Shown here piece by piece: positions 34,211 through 43,809 of a DNA stretch of 64,000 bases. Source of the DNA: Rhodoblastus sp963703385 (GTDB taxonomy: Bacteria > Pseudomonadota > Alphaproteobacteria > Rhizobiales > Beijerinckiaceae). Position numbers and translations under genes: made by a program. The stretch covers positions 3,906,001 through 3,970,000 of the forward strand of contig OY969816.1 of NCBI GenBank assembly GCA_963703385.1, read 5' to 3'. Position 1 is the first letter of the stretch, and the number at the start of each line of letters is the position of its first letter. Below the pieces are notes generated by a model. It was not told the origin of the DNA. It worked only from the letters and a program-made list of their open reading frames with translations, and did no database searches.

Positions 34211-34316
34211 TAGAGCGCGTTCGCAAATCACAGAGTCGAACGCGCTCAGTTATTTCATTGTTTTGACGCATATTCTTGTCCGAAAAGTCTATCAACTTTT
34301 CGGGAATATGCTCTAA
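34211..34316. repeat. MITE-like palindromic repeat, copy B
   Basis: TAGAGC...GCTCTA ends bracket two hairpins. Identical over 106 bases to copy E at 50446-50551. Lies between the holin-like gene and the leuA terminator. Confidence 0.92.
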
Positions 34317-34333
34317 GATAGGGCGCTCGCGCC

Positions 34334-34372
34334 CAAAAAGAAGCGCCGCCCGCGATTTTCGCGGGCGGCGCC
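34334..34372 (-). terminator. Rho-independent terminator of leuA
   Basis: On the minus strand, GCGCCGCCCGCG pairs with CGCGGGCGGCGC around a short AT loop and is followed by TTCTTTTT, starting 8 bases after the leuA stop. Strong stem and U-run. Confidence 0.88.
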
Positions 34373-34379
34373 TGTGGGA

Positions 34380-35945
<1,566 letters not shown>

Positions 35946-36046
35946 GGCGTGGTCCTGACGATTGACGCCCTGGCGCTTCCGCATCGTCCTGACGAGTTTT
36001 TTGAGGACACGCGGGGCCGGGGCCGGAAAAGGCTGCGGCTCAAACT

Positions 36047-36086
36047 CCCCTGAGCGCCCAGGCTTGGCCCGGCCGGCCCTCAGGGG
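36047..36086 (-). promoter_or_regulatory. Stem in the leuA leader (attenuator part)
   Basis: CCCCTGAG (36079-36086 on the minus strand) pairs with CTCAGGGG (36047-36054) across a 24-base loop. The 5' arm contains the stop codon of the leader peptide, so ribosome position would decide whether this stem can form. A further GCTCA/TGAGC pairing and a TTTTCC follow downstream. The exact terminator/antiterminator folds are not resolved by eye. Confidence 0.5.
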
Positions 36087-36163
36087 TCGATAAGAAGAAG
36101 GAGCGTCCGGCCGACAGCGAGCGCGCGCGCCGACGCCGCCGGGCGCAAAAGGCCGGCTCTCAT
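36080..36163 (-). CDS. Putative leucine leader peptide for leuA attenuation
   Basis: A 27-residue peptide beginning MRAGLLRPAASARAL and ending RTLLLLIDP, with four consecutive Leu codons (36092-36103) three codons before the stop and seven Leu in all. It lies about 135 bases upstream of leuA on the same strand, and its stop codon overlaps the 5' arm of a stem. This is the classic architecture of transcription attenuation for leucine genes. An in-frame ATG nine bases earlier is also possible; the ribosome site is weak. Confidence 0.6.
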   Translation of the reverse strand: MRAGLLRPAASARALAVGRTLLLLIDP

Positions 36164-36341
36164 CGTCAGCATCTGGTCAGCGTCAAAGGACACGGGCGGC
36201 TCGATCAAGGGGCGGACAATCCGCCACGAATGTTCATAATGGATTTTCGCAGGCTTTGGCAAGTGCTTCGCGGCCGTGGCCGGCTTGCGCCGCAGCTTGT
36301 TGTGGCGCATCTTTCGGTCGAGGGAAGGGGAAGCCCGCGCC

Positions 36342-36953
36342 ATGCGCGTTCTGATCGTCGATGACCACCCGGTGGTGGTGTCCGGCTGCAAGGCGCTGCT
36401 CGCGGCCGAGTCGGACATCGAAGTTTTCGCCGCCCACGACGCCGATTCCGGCCTTGCCGCTTATGCAGCCCATGCGCCGGATGTTGCGGTGATCGACATC
36501 AATCTGCCCGGCGTCTCCGGCTTCGAACTCGCGGCGCGGGTGCTGGCCCAGGATTTTGGGGCGCGCATCGTCATTTTCAGCATGAACGACGACCCCGCCT
36601 TCGCCGCCCGCGCGATTCAGATCGGCGCCAAGGGCTATATCGCCAAGAACGACGACCCCGCCTTGTTCGCCTCCGCCCTGCGGCAGGTTTTCGCAGGGGG
36701 AACCTATCTGCCCGCCGCCATGGCGCGCAAAATGGCTTTCGCCCGGTTCGATGCGAAACTGGCGCAGCTTTCCCAGCGCGAACTGGAAATCGTCCGCCTG
36801 CTCGCGGCGGGAGAGACCATCGGCGCCATAGCCGACAAGCTCGGCGTCTCTTACAAGACCGTCGCCAACAACTGCACCGCCTTGAAAAGCAAGCTCGGCG
36901 CGCGCACTTCGATGGATCTTATGCGCGCGGCCTTGGACGCCTTGAAACAATAA
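36342..36953 (+). CDS. LuxR/NarL-family response regulator
   Basis: A 203-residue two-domain regulator. Receiver: acidic pair Asp7-Asp8 (VLIVDDHP), phosphoacceptor Asp52 in VAVIDINLPG, and Lys in AKGYIAKND. Output: LSQRELEIVRLLAAGETIGAIADKLGVSYKTVANNCTALKSKLGA, a LuxR HTH at residues ~145-190. Start ATG 36342 follows GGGAAGGGGAAG; a longer frame from 36276 has no ribosome site. The partner kinase is not in the window. It lies 88 bp upstream of the lanmodulin-like gene on the same strand. Confidence 0.93.
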   Translation: MRVLIVDDHPVVVSGCKALLAAESDIEVFAAHDADSGLAAYAAHAPDVAVIDINLPGVSGFELAARVLAQDFGARIVIFSMNDDPAFAARAIQIGAKGYIAKNDDPALFASALRQVFAGGTYLPAAMARKMAFARFDAKLAQLSQRELEIVRLLAAGETIGAIADKLGVSYKTVANNCTALKSKLGARTSMDLMRAALDALKQ

Positions 36954-37041
36954 ATCCGCCAATATGCTCTGTAGCCGCGCGCTTTTCCGGCCAGCGCCTT
37001 TGCTTTATATTCGGCTGGATTTCAGACAGGGAGATATTGTC

Positions 37042-37428
37042 ATGTTCGACCGTCGTTCGATCCTGCTCGCCGCCGCCGCTTCCTTGTGCGCGGCTCCAGT
37101 TTTCGCCGCCGGCGTTCCCAAGGCGCTCGATCCGGACGCCGACGGGACGCTCGATCTCGCGGAGGCGAAAAAAGCCGGCGGCGCCCTGTTCGACAAGCTC
37201 GACAAGGATCACGAGGGCACGCTCGACATCAAGGAACTGAAGGGCCGGGTGACCAAAGCCGATCTCGCCGGCGCCGATCCCGACAAGGACACGACCCTGA
37301 CCAAGGATGAATATCTGGCGCTGGTCGAAACGAAATTCAAAGCCGCCGACGCCGACCAGGACGGCACGCTGAACGCCAAGGAGTTGCACAGCAAGGCGGG
37401 CAGGGCGGTGTTGAAGCTGCTCCGTTAA
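37042..37428 (+). CDS. Lanmodulin-like periplasmic EF-hand protein
   Basis: A 128-residue exported protein. Signal peptide: RRSILLAAAASLCAAPVFA, cleavage near residue 22-23. Four EF loops: 30-41 DPDADGTLDLAE, 54-65 DKDHEGTLDIKE, 79-90 DPDKDTTLTKDE, 103-114 DADQDGTLNAKE. Two have Pro at loop position 2 and all have an acidic position 12; successive loops are only 12-13 residues apart, the hallmark of lanmodulin (calmodulin has ~24). The segment DIKELKGRVTKADL is close to what I recall of Methylobacterium LanM. Position 2 Pro is lost in EF2 (Lys) and EF4 (Ala), and EF3 has Thr at positions 6 and 9. Predicted to bind lanthanides, or possibly Ca. SD CAGGGAGA supports the start. Confidence 0.85.
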   Translation: MFDRRSILLAAAASLCAAPVFAAGVPKALDPDADGTLDLAEAKKAGGALFDKLDKDHEGTLDIKELKGRVTKADLAGADPDKDTTLTKDEYLALVETKFKAADADQDGTLNAKELHSKAGRAVLKLLR

Positions 37429-37736
37429 GGAAATTTTGGCGCTTTCGCCTCGTCCCGGATAGGGAGCCGGCCGGGGCGGATTTTTTTCGCGAGGCGAAAA
37501 GCGATGATGAGGCGCTTTTCCGCGTCCGCCACCGCCTGACGCACTGTTGAACATTCGGCGGCTTGGCCGCAAACCTCCAAGAATCCCGCTCGTTTCGGGC
37601 GATATGCGTCGCCCGCGCGGAAATTTTCGTGATCTTCCCGCGCCGCGCCCAAATCCATAAGACGGGTTTCGCAAAAGCCGCCGATAGGCTATTCGCCCGT
37701 CAACGACGCGCAAATCAGCCGGTCGAGGAACGGATT
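37429..37736. other. Intergenic region, 308 bp
   Basis: Between the lanmodulin-like gene and the glycosyltransferase. A frame is open across it, continuous with the glycosyltransferase, but the encoded residues do not resemble the family. No clear terminator or operator seen. Confidence 0.4.
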
Positions 37737-38784
37737 TTGGACGAGATCGAAGTCATCATTCCGAACTTAAGCTTCCGCTATTCGGGCGGAACGGCGGTCA
37801 ACCGCACCATCGCGCCCTTGATCGCGCAAAAACGCGACGCGGTCTGGTTCGGCCCCGACGCGCCGGAGGGAATCGCGCGGCTTTCCGTTTTCGGCCTGCT
37901 GGGCCTGCGCTTCCGCGCGCCGAAGCGCCACAAGGTCCGGATCTGGCACGCCCGCCGCAACATCGAAATGATGGTCGGCCTGCTGTTCAAATGGCTGGGC
38001 TGGCGCTTCGCGCTGATTTTCAACTGGGCGGGACAGCGCCGCCAAACCGCCTTTACCCGCTTCCTGGTTTCGCGGATGGACGAGATCATCGCCACCAGCG
38101 AAATCTCCGCCTCTTATCTTGAGCGCGCGGCGACCGTGATCCATCACGGCATAGACCTCGAAACCTACAAGCCGCCGCTGGATCGCGCGGCGGCTTTCGC
38201 CGCGACCGGCTTGCCCGGGAAATACGGGATCGGCGTGTTCGGCCGGGTGCGCAAACAGAAGGGCATCGACCTGTTCGTCGCCGCCATGCTGCGGCTGCTG
38301 CCCAAATATCCCGATTTCACCGCCGTGATCATCGGCCTGATCACCCCGGATCACGCGGCTTTCGTCAACCAGCTCAAGAGCGAAATCGCCGCCGCCGGCC
38401 TCTCGGATCGCATCCGTTTCTTCGGCGAATTGCCGATCCAGGAAGTGCCGCTGTGGTACCAGCGCATTTCGATCTATGTTTTCGCCTCGCGCGTCGAAGG
38501 TTTTGGTTTGACCATGCTGGAGGCGATGGCGGCGGGCAACGCCGTTGCGGCCACCCGCGCCGGCGCGGCGGAACTGGTGATCGAGGACGGCGCGACCGGC
38601 GTCCTGGCGCCGACCGGCGACGTGGAGGCTTTGTCCGCGGCGATCGAGCCGCTGATGCGCGCGCCCGGAAAGATCGCCGCGATCGGCGCGCGCGCGCGAG
38701 CGAGAAGTCATGGAGGCCTTCAACCGCGACCGGGAGGTCGAGGAAATCATCGGCGTCTATGAACAAATCTGGCGAAATTCGTAA
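37737..38784 (+). CDS. GT4 glycosyltransferase with 3'-terminal frameshift
   Basis: A group-1 (GT4, GT-B fold) glycosyltransferase, likely for lipopolysaccharide core or other envelope glycan. TTG 37737 starts IEVIIPNLSFRYSGGTAVNR, a family-typical N-terminus, and has GAGG eight bases upstream. Seen: GRVRKQKGIDLFVAAM, RIRFFGELP, and the E-x7-E motif EGFGLTMLE (~residue 253). At an alternating GC tract (38686-38698) the frame shifts: the uninterrupted frame ends at 38762 with a Gly/Arg-rich tail, while the expected C-terminus (REVMEAFNRDREVEEIIGVY..) continues in the +1 frame to 38784. Either a real slippage or a sequence error. Confidence 0.85.
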
Positions 38785-38838
38785 TCCGCGTGACAAGCGA
38801 CGGCGCCAACTCCCTCCCCCTTGTGGGGAGGGAATGCT

Positions 38839-39510
38839 TCAGGCGTAAGGTTGTTCCGCCGTCTTGCCGAACAGGCGCTTGACCGCCGCCGAGAGATGGT
38901 GGCGCAGCATGGCGATGCGACGGTCGCCTTCCGAGGTCACCCAATTGAACTGGATGACCCGGCGCTCGCCGTCAAACGGCTTGTGGCCGTGCCAGGAATT
39001 GTCAGACCTCTTGAAGGCCAGGAGAGTGCCGGCGGCGGGCGGAACCTCCATGATCGGATCATCGAGCCCGGCGTCGGATTTCAACAGCCTCAAGCGGCCG
39101 CCCGCATGTTCCCATTCCGGATTCATGTAGATCAGGAGCGTGAGGATCTTGCTCCTAGTGTCGGTGTGGATGCGGCCGTCCCTGGGGCCGCATCGCCCGC
39201 GCACGGTGATGGTGTAGGGCCGCCCGGTCAGGTCGACATTGAATTTCTCGGCGAAGGCGGCGCGAAACTCGTCGCTCGCCATCTCGTCGAGCAGGTTCTG
39301 AAAGGCCGGGCCGAAGGACAGTTGCGCGACCGGGAAACTGCCGCTCTCGCCGATTTTGGGATAATCGCGGTTGATCGCGGCGCAGGCTTCAAGGTTCAGG
39401 AAATTGGGAATTGTGAGGAATTCAAACGGTTCGCGGGTCAGGGGCGTCGCCCGGAACGCGTCCAGATTCATCGTGCGCAAGGTCATGACAGGCGGCTCCG
39501 TTTGCGGCAT
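38839..39510 (-). CDS. 2-Oxoglutarate/Fe(II)-dependent oxygenase
   Basis: A 223-residue 2OG-FeII_Oxy family protein. The iron triad is visible: HTD in GRIHTDTRSK (first His and Asp), the distal His in NSWHGHKPFDGERR, and the 2OG-binding Arg following (ERRVIQFNWV). The family is linked to prolyl or sugar hydroxylation, but no substrate can be assigned. A second start at 39486 (MTLRTM) with GGAG upstream is as good as 39510. Convergent with the glycosyltransferase; a role in glycan or protein modification is conjecture. Confidence 0.85.
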   Translation of the reverse strand: MPQTEPPVMTLRTMNLDAFRATPLTREPFEFLTIPNFLNLEACAAINRDYPKIGESGSFPVAQLSFGPAFQNLLDEMASDEFRAAFAEKFNVDLTGRPYTITVRGRCGPRDGRIHTDTRSKILTLLIYMNPEWEHAGGRLRLLKSDAGLDDPIMEVPPAAGTLLAFKRSDNSWHGHKPFDGERRVIQFNWVTSEGDRRIAMLRHHLSAAVKRLFGKTAEQPYA

Positions 39511-39917
39511 GGCGCGAGGCCCTTGTGAAGTCCGGCTTATAGCGTGGGCCGGCCGCCAGTCAAAATCCTGCGGGTTGGCGGCGTTCCGGATCGAGAGCCT
39601 TGAGGCGACATCGGGGCGTCATATGGGGGCGTCATTCGCCTGTCCTCGCAACAGCGCCTCCGCTGGACCAGGCCTGCCGATCGCCTATAATCGAGCCTCA
39701 AGCTCGTTGCGGATCGCTCAATGCTCGACAAGCCGGAAAAAAACCTTGGCCTTGCCGCCAATTCACAGCCTGCCGCGCCATTCGAGGTTCAGTCGTCGTC
39801 GCTGGTCGCGTTCCTTCGCGCTCAGCACGACGGGTTGACGTCAAGCCGCGCCAGAACATGTCGAAAGTCTCAAATGCCGGCATCGAGCATTCTCGAAGCC
39901 TTAAGAGGAGCGCGTCC
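39511..39917. other. Divergent intergenic region, 407 bp
   Basis: Separates the 2OG oxygenase (minus) from the GcvR-like gene (plus). Short open frames on both strands (e.g. 39721-39939 plus) show no family features and overlap each other. Presumably holds both promoters; none could be pinned down. Confidence 0.4.
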
Positions 39918-40451
39918 ATGCAAATTCATCTCGTTCTGACCGTCATCGGCCGCGACCGGCCGGGCCTGGTGAGCGCGGTTTCCGAAACCATCCTCGCCGG
40001 CGGCGGAAATTGGCTCGACACCCGCATGGCGAGCCTTTCCGGCCAGTTCGCGGGCATGCTTCTGGTCGCCATCGCGCCGGAAAAGGCGGACGCTCTGGTC
40101 GAATCGCTGCGTAAACTGGAAGCCCAGGGGTTGCGCTTCATCATCGAGAAAAGCGACGAGCCGGCACCGGCCGCCGGCCGCACTCTGCGGCTCGAACTGG
40201 TTGGCCTCGACAGGCCCGGCATCATCCGCGACATATCGCACGTCCTTGCCGAGCAGAACGTCAGCATCGCCGAACTCGAAAGCGAATGTGTGAGCGGGTC
40301 GTTCTCGGGCGAAGCCATGTTCAAGGCCAAAGCGCGGCTGACTCTGCCCGACGAGCTGCATCTCGAAGATCTGCGCCAGTCCCTCGAAGCGATCGCCCAT
40401 GAGCTGATGGTCGATCTGATCCTCGACGAGGATCCGGCGCTTGTATATTGA
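39918..40451 (+). CDS. GcvR-like protein with two ACT domains
   Basis: A 177-residue protein made of two ACT domains: residues ~3-80 (HLVLTVIGRDRPGLVSAVSE) and ~92-172 (LRLELVGLDRPGIIRDISHVL). ACT domains bind amino acids; this architecture matches GcvR, which in E. coli represses glycine-cleavage genes by inhibiting GcvA in response to glycine. No GcvA is visible here, so a regulatory link to gcvTH (12 kb away) is inference. SD GAGGAG sits seven bases before ATG 39918; the longer open frame upstream is not supported. Confidence 0.85.
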   Translation: MQIHLVLTVIGRDRPGLVSAVSETILAGGGNWLDTRMASLSGQFAGMLLVAIAPEKADALVESLRKLEAQGLRFIIEKSDEPAPAAGRTLRLELVGLDRPGIIRDISHVLAEQNVSIAELESECVSGSFSGEAMFKAKARLTLPDELHLEDLRQSLEAIAHELMVDLILDEDPALVY

Positions 40452-40471
40452 GGGCTTGATTCAACCCGCCT

Positions 40472-41203
40472 TCACCGCCCCATCAATTCCGTCGCCAGCC
40501 TGTCCAACTCCGGCGCGACTTCGGCGGCGCGGCCGTGCAGCACATGGTCGAAATCCTCGTCGCGCGGACTTTCGGCGGATCGAAGATTGGACAATATCGT
40601 GGTCGTCGGGCTGCGGCGGGCGATTTCGCCGATCGGCAAGACGAGGCCCGACGTGCCGATGACCGCCAGCACGTCGTCTGCGGTCAGGCTTTCCAGGCTG
40701 CGCCACATTTCACCATAGCGCGGCGCCGGCTCGTTGAAGAAGACGACATTGGGCTTCACGCTCTCCAGCCGCCCGCATTTGGGGCAGGTGTCGGCCTCGG
40801 GGGAAAAGCGCCGGTAGCCGATCAGCCATTGCGCGCCGCAGGACATGCAGCGCAGCGCGGGGAGAAAGCCGTGGACATGCATGACAGAGCGGGCGCCGGC
40901 GCGCTCGAACAGGTCGTCGACATTCTGGGTGATCAGTTCGGCGCCGAAACGGCCCTCCCAAGCGACCGTGAGAAAATGCGCGGCGTTGGGCGAGGCCTGG
41001 CCCAGCTCCTCGCGCCGGCGCGAGTAAAAATCGTGGACGAGGGAGAAATTTTTCTCCCAGCAATCGAAATTGCAGACGACTTGCGGGTCATATCGCGCCC
41101 AGAGACTTTCGCCGCCCGAAGTACGGAACGTGTCGAGGCCGGAATCGGCGGAAATGCCGCTCCCCGAAAAGACGACAAAGCGGCGTTGCGGCGTTGCGGT
41201 CAT
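40472..41203 (-). CDS. Sir2-family NAD-dependent protein deacylase
   Basis: A 243-residue sirtuin. Motifs: GSGISADSGLDTFR (residues 14-27), TQNVDDLF (92-99), catalytic His111 in MHVHG, zinc Cys 119, 122, 140 and 143 (CMSC, CPKC), and the NAD site IGTSGLVLPIGEIA and ILSNLRSAES. The standard GAGIS is GSGIS and the usual GAG(I/S)AESGIPTFR contains D instead of E, matching a class of bacterial SIR2 proteins. CobB-like deacylation is likely; substrates unknown. Convergent with the GcvR-like gene 20 bp away. Confidence 0.9.
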   Translation of the reverse strand: MTATPQRRFVVFSGSGISADSGLDTFRTSGGESLWARYDPQVVCNFDCWEKNFSLVHDFYSRRREELGQASPNAAHFLTVAWEGRFGAELITQNVDDLFERAGARSVMHVHGFLPALRCMSCGAQWLIGYRRFSPEADTCPKCGRLESVKPNVVFFNEPAPRYGEMWRSLESLTADDVLAVIGTSGLVLPIGEIARRSPTTTILSNLRSAESPRDEDFDHVLHGRAAEVAPELDRLATELMGR

Positions 41204-41295
41204 GGCGGCTCGTCTGATTCAAGGCAAGCCGCAGTTAATCACGGGCCGGCGCATGCGGCAAACGTCAGGCGCAGCTGGAGTGTCCCTCGGCTATG

Positions 41296-41356
41296 CCATT
41301 GTTTTACCGCATATTCTGATCAGAAAGCTCTATCAACTTTTCGGGAATATGCGCTA
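41296..41356. repeat. MITE-like palindromic repeat, partial copy C
   Basis: Retains only the 3' half of the 106-bp element (CATTGTTTTACCGCATATTC...CTTTTCGGGAATATGCGCTAG); the GAGCGCGTTCG hairpin is missing. The second stem is weakened by two changes (AGAAAGCTC). Lies between the sirtuin and CFA synthase. Confidence 0.75.
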
Positions 41357-41422
41357 GCCGACGGCGCTCCGCCGATTGCCCTGTTGTCGCGCTCGACCTC
41401 GGGGCGGAGGAATTATTGTAGG

Positions 41423-42670
41423 TCAACTCGCCACTCGCATCGTCTCAGGCGTGCTTTCGATGGCGCGCAACCGCTGCTCGCGATGGGATAAATAATCGCG
41501 CGTAATCGGCACGGCGTCCATGCTTTTGGCCAGTTGCAACTGGAAGACCAGTTCGAGATCAAAACGGAAGGCGCATTCGCACCCCGCCAGATAGAATTCC
41601 CACATCCGGCAGAATCGTTGATCATAGAGCGCCTTCGCCTCCTCGCGCCGCGCGGCGAAGCGGGCGCGCCAATGCGCCAGCGTCTCGGCGTAATGGAGGC
41701 GCAGCACCTCGATATCGCAGACGATCAGCCCCGAGCGTTCGACGCTTGGAACGATCTCCGACAGCGCGGGGATGTGGCCGCCCGGGAAGATATGTTTGGT
41801 AATCCAGGAATTGGTGGCGCAGGGGACGTCGGCGCGTCCAATCGTCGAGATCAAGGCGACGCCGTCCGCGTCGAGCAGGTCGGCAATTTTGGCGAAAAAT
41901 GCGTCATAATAATCGGCGCCCACATGTTCGAACATGCCGACCGAGACGATCCGTTTGAACCGCCCGTCGATATTGCGATAATCCTCCAGCCGAAAATCGG
42001 CTGATCCGGCGAGTTGGGCCTGACGCGCTCGGCGTCGCGCGACGTCGAGTTGCCGGGCCGAAAGGGTCACGCCGGTGACATTCGCGCCGCAATTTTGCGC
42101 CAGATACAATCCGAGACCGCCCCAGCCGCAGCCAATATCGAGAACGGAATCATTCGGCTCGACCAGCAGCTTGGCGGCGATATGGCGCGCCTTGGCTTTT
42201 TGCGCGTCGTCGAGCGCGACGTCCGGCCGGTCGAAATAGGCGCAGGAATAGTAAAGGTCGTCATCGAGGAACAGGTTATAAAGCTGTTCGCCCAGGTCGT
42301 AGTGAAATTCGACGTTGTGACGGGCGCGCGTCACGTCATTGCGTTGCCTGAGGCGACGCAGTCGGTCGCGCGCGCGCCTGAGGAAACCAAGCCAGAATGG
42401 CGGCGTGGTCCGAGCCAGGTTGCGCGTGATCAAGGCTAAAGCGTCGTAAATCGTGCCTCGAACCACCTCGATCCTGCCGTTCATATACAATTCGCCGAAA
42501 GCGAATTCAGGATTGCGCATCAAATTGAGAGCCGCGCGATCGTCGAGGAAAGATATCGTGCAGACAGGTTGCGTGCCGTCGCCGACGCGAAACACGTCGT
42601 GAGGCGTTCTGATTTCCACCGCTCCCTTTCTGATGATTTCATTCAGGTAAAGTCGCAGCAAGTTTTTCAC
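41423..42670 (-). CDS. cfa: Cyclopropane-fatty-acyl-phospholipid synthase family methyltransferase
   Basis: A 415-residue SAM-dependent enzyme adding methylene (or methyl) to unsaturated lipid acyl chains. Seen: the N-terminal lipid-binding region (FGELYMNGRIEVVRGTIYDAL), HYDLGEQLYNLFLDDDLYYSCAYF, SAM motif DIGCGWGGLGLYLA (~residues 178-190), VSVGMFEHVG and TKHIFPGGHIPALSE. Start at GTG 42670, eight bases after GGGGG; the frame upstream is not conserved. No regulatory partner visible. Confidence 0.93.
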   Translation of the reverse strand: MKNLLRLYLNEIIRKGAVEIRTPHDVFRVGDGTQPVCTISFLDDRAALNLMRNPEFAFGELYMNGRIEVVRGTIYDALALITRNLARTTPPFWLGFLRRARDRLRRLRQRNDVTRARHNVEFHYDLGEQLYNLFLDDDLYYSCAYFDRPDVALDDAQKAKARHIAAKLLVEPNDSVLDIGCGWGGLGLYLAQNCGANVTGVTLSARQLDVARRRARQAQLAGSADFRLEDYRNIDGRFKRIVSVGMFEHVGADYYDAFFAKIADLLDADGVALISTIGRADVPCATNSWITKHIFPGGHIPALSEIVPSVERSGLIVCDIEVLRLHYAETLAHWRARFAARREEAKALYDQRFCRMWEFYLAGCECAFRFDLELVFQLQLAKSMDAVPITRDYLSHREQRLRAIESTPETMRVAS

Positions 42671-43012
42671 GGAGTTTCCCCCCGTTTTGCTTTGACGGCG
42701 CATTCAGTCAGATCGTCGGTCCGAAGACGGTCTGGTCCGCGACTTGGCGCAACCTTGACTTGGACGGCTCCGAACGCCCGTCCTTCGCGCGGCGATATAA
42801 TCCGGCTTTTCAAGAAACGTTTTGCGCGCCCAAACGTTCCATAAGGGCGCCGAAAAAATGCGCGAAGCATGACCATCGCGGTCACGGCGACGCGAGTGCG
42901 CAAATCAAACCGCGACCGCCCGACAGCGCGAGAGATGTCATGGCGCCGCCGGTTGATCGAGAGGGCGACGCGCCTCCTTCGCCGGCGCCGTCATCAATCA
43001 AGGAGCATTCCA
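42671..43012. other. Divergent intergenic region, 342 bp
   Basis: Promoter gap between cfa (minus) and the AhpD-like gene (plus). The only feature recognised is the AAGGAG ribosome site for 43013. Arg-rich open frames here have no recognisable similarity. Confidence 0.4.
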
Positions 43013-43360
43013 ATGGCCGAGTCCCTGTTGCCGCAGCCATCGCGCGCGCTTGCCGAGAAACGCCGCGCGCTGGCGCCCGAAACCGAAAAGGCGTTCCAGG
43101 CGTTCAGTCGACAGGTTTTCACCGATGGCGCCTTGCCGGCGAAAACCAAACAGCTGATCGCGGTCGCGGTGGCTCATGTCACCCAATGTCCCTATTGCAT
43201 CACCGGCCACACCAAAGCGGCGCTGCGCCTTGGCGCAACGCAGCAGGAACTGATGGAGGCGATCTGGGTCGCCGCCGAAATGCGCGCAGGCGGCGCCTAT
43301 GCGCACGCCATCCTTGCTTTGACCGCAATGGAAGCGGGCGATCAGCCGATGACCGGCTGA
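43013..43360 (+). CDS. Carboxymuconolactone decarboxylase/AhpD-family protein
   Basis: A 115-residue CMD-fold protein with the AhpD-type redox motif: Cys59 and Cys62 with His66 in TQCPYCITGHTKAALRLGAT, plus upstream LPAKTKQLIAVAVAHV. These motifs support alkylhydroperoxidase-like thiol chemistry. Strong SD AAGGAG. Followed after 29 bp by a DUF488 gene, likely co-transcribed. Confidence 0.92.
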   Translation: MAESLLPQPSRALAEKRRALAPETEKAFQAFSRQVFTDGALPAKTKQLIAVAVAHVTQCPYCITGHTKAALRLGATQQELMEAIWVAAEMRAGGAYAHAILALTAMEAGDQPMTG

Positions 43361-43389
43361 CTGCCGCCGAACAGCGGCTGGAGGCGGCG

Positions 43390-43767
43390 ATGGCGCAGGA
43401 ATTTGACGTCCGCATCAAGCGCGCTTTTGAACCGCCGTCTTGCGACGATGGCTTGCGCGTGCTGGTCGACCGGCTTTGGCCGCGCGGCCTGCGCAAGGCA
43501 GGCGCTGCAATCGATCTCTGGCTCAAGGATCTGGCGCCGAGCACGGAGCTGCGCCTTTGGTTTGGCCACGACCCTGGCCGGTGGGACGAGTTCCGGCGAC
43601 GCTATCTGGCCGAATTATCGTTGAAGGCCGCGCTTCTCGACGAAATTCGGCAGAGCGCGTCGGGTCGAAGGCTCACGCTCATCTATGCGGCGAAGGACGA
43701 GTCGCACAATCAAGCCGTCGTCCTTCGCGACCTCCTTGTCGGCGCCGCCGCGGCAAAAATGAGCTGA
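43390..43767 (+). CDS. DUF488-family protein
   Basis: A 125-residue protein of the DUF488 family (YeaO-like). Seen: FDVRIKRAFEPP, GLRVLVDRLWPRGLRKAGAAIDLWLKDLAPS, LRLWFGHDPGRWDEFRRRYLAEL, LTLIYAAKDESHNQAVVLRDLL. Function unknown. ATG 43390 has GGAGGCGG close upstream. Likely in one transcript with the AhpD-like gene. Confidence 0.9.
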   Translation: MAQEFDVRIKRAFEPPSCDDGLRVLVDRLWPRGLRKAGAAIDLWLKDLAPSTELRLWFGHDPGRWDEFRRRYLAELSLKAALLDEIRQSASGRRLTLIYAAKDESHNQAVVLRDLLVGAAAAKMS

Positions 43768-43809
43768 AAGCCGGGCCGTGCCGGGAATCCTCGCAGGCGG
43801 CGAGAGGCT

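Noticed and set aside
39721..39939. 72-codon plus-strand frame upstream of the GcvR-like gene
   Set aside because: Overlaps the next gene's start in another frame, no ribosome site or recognisable motif.
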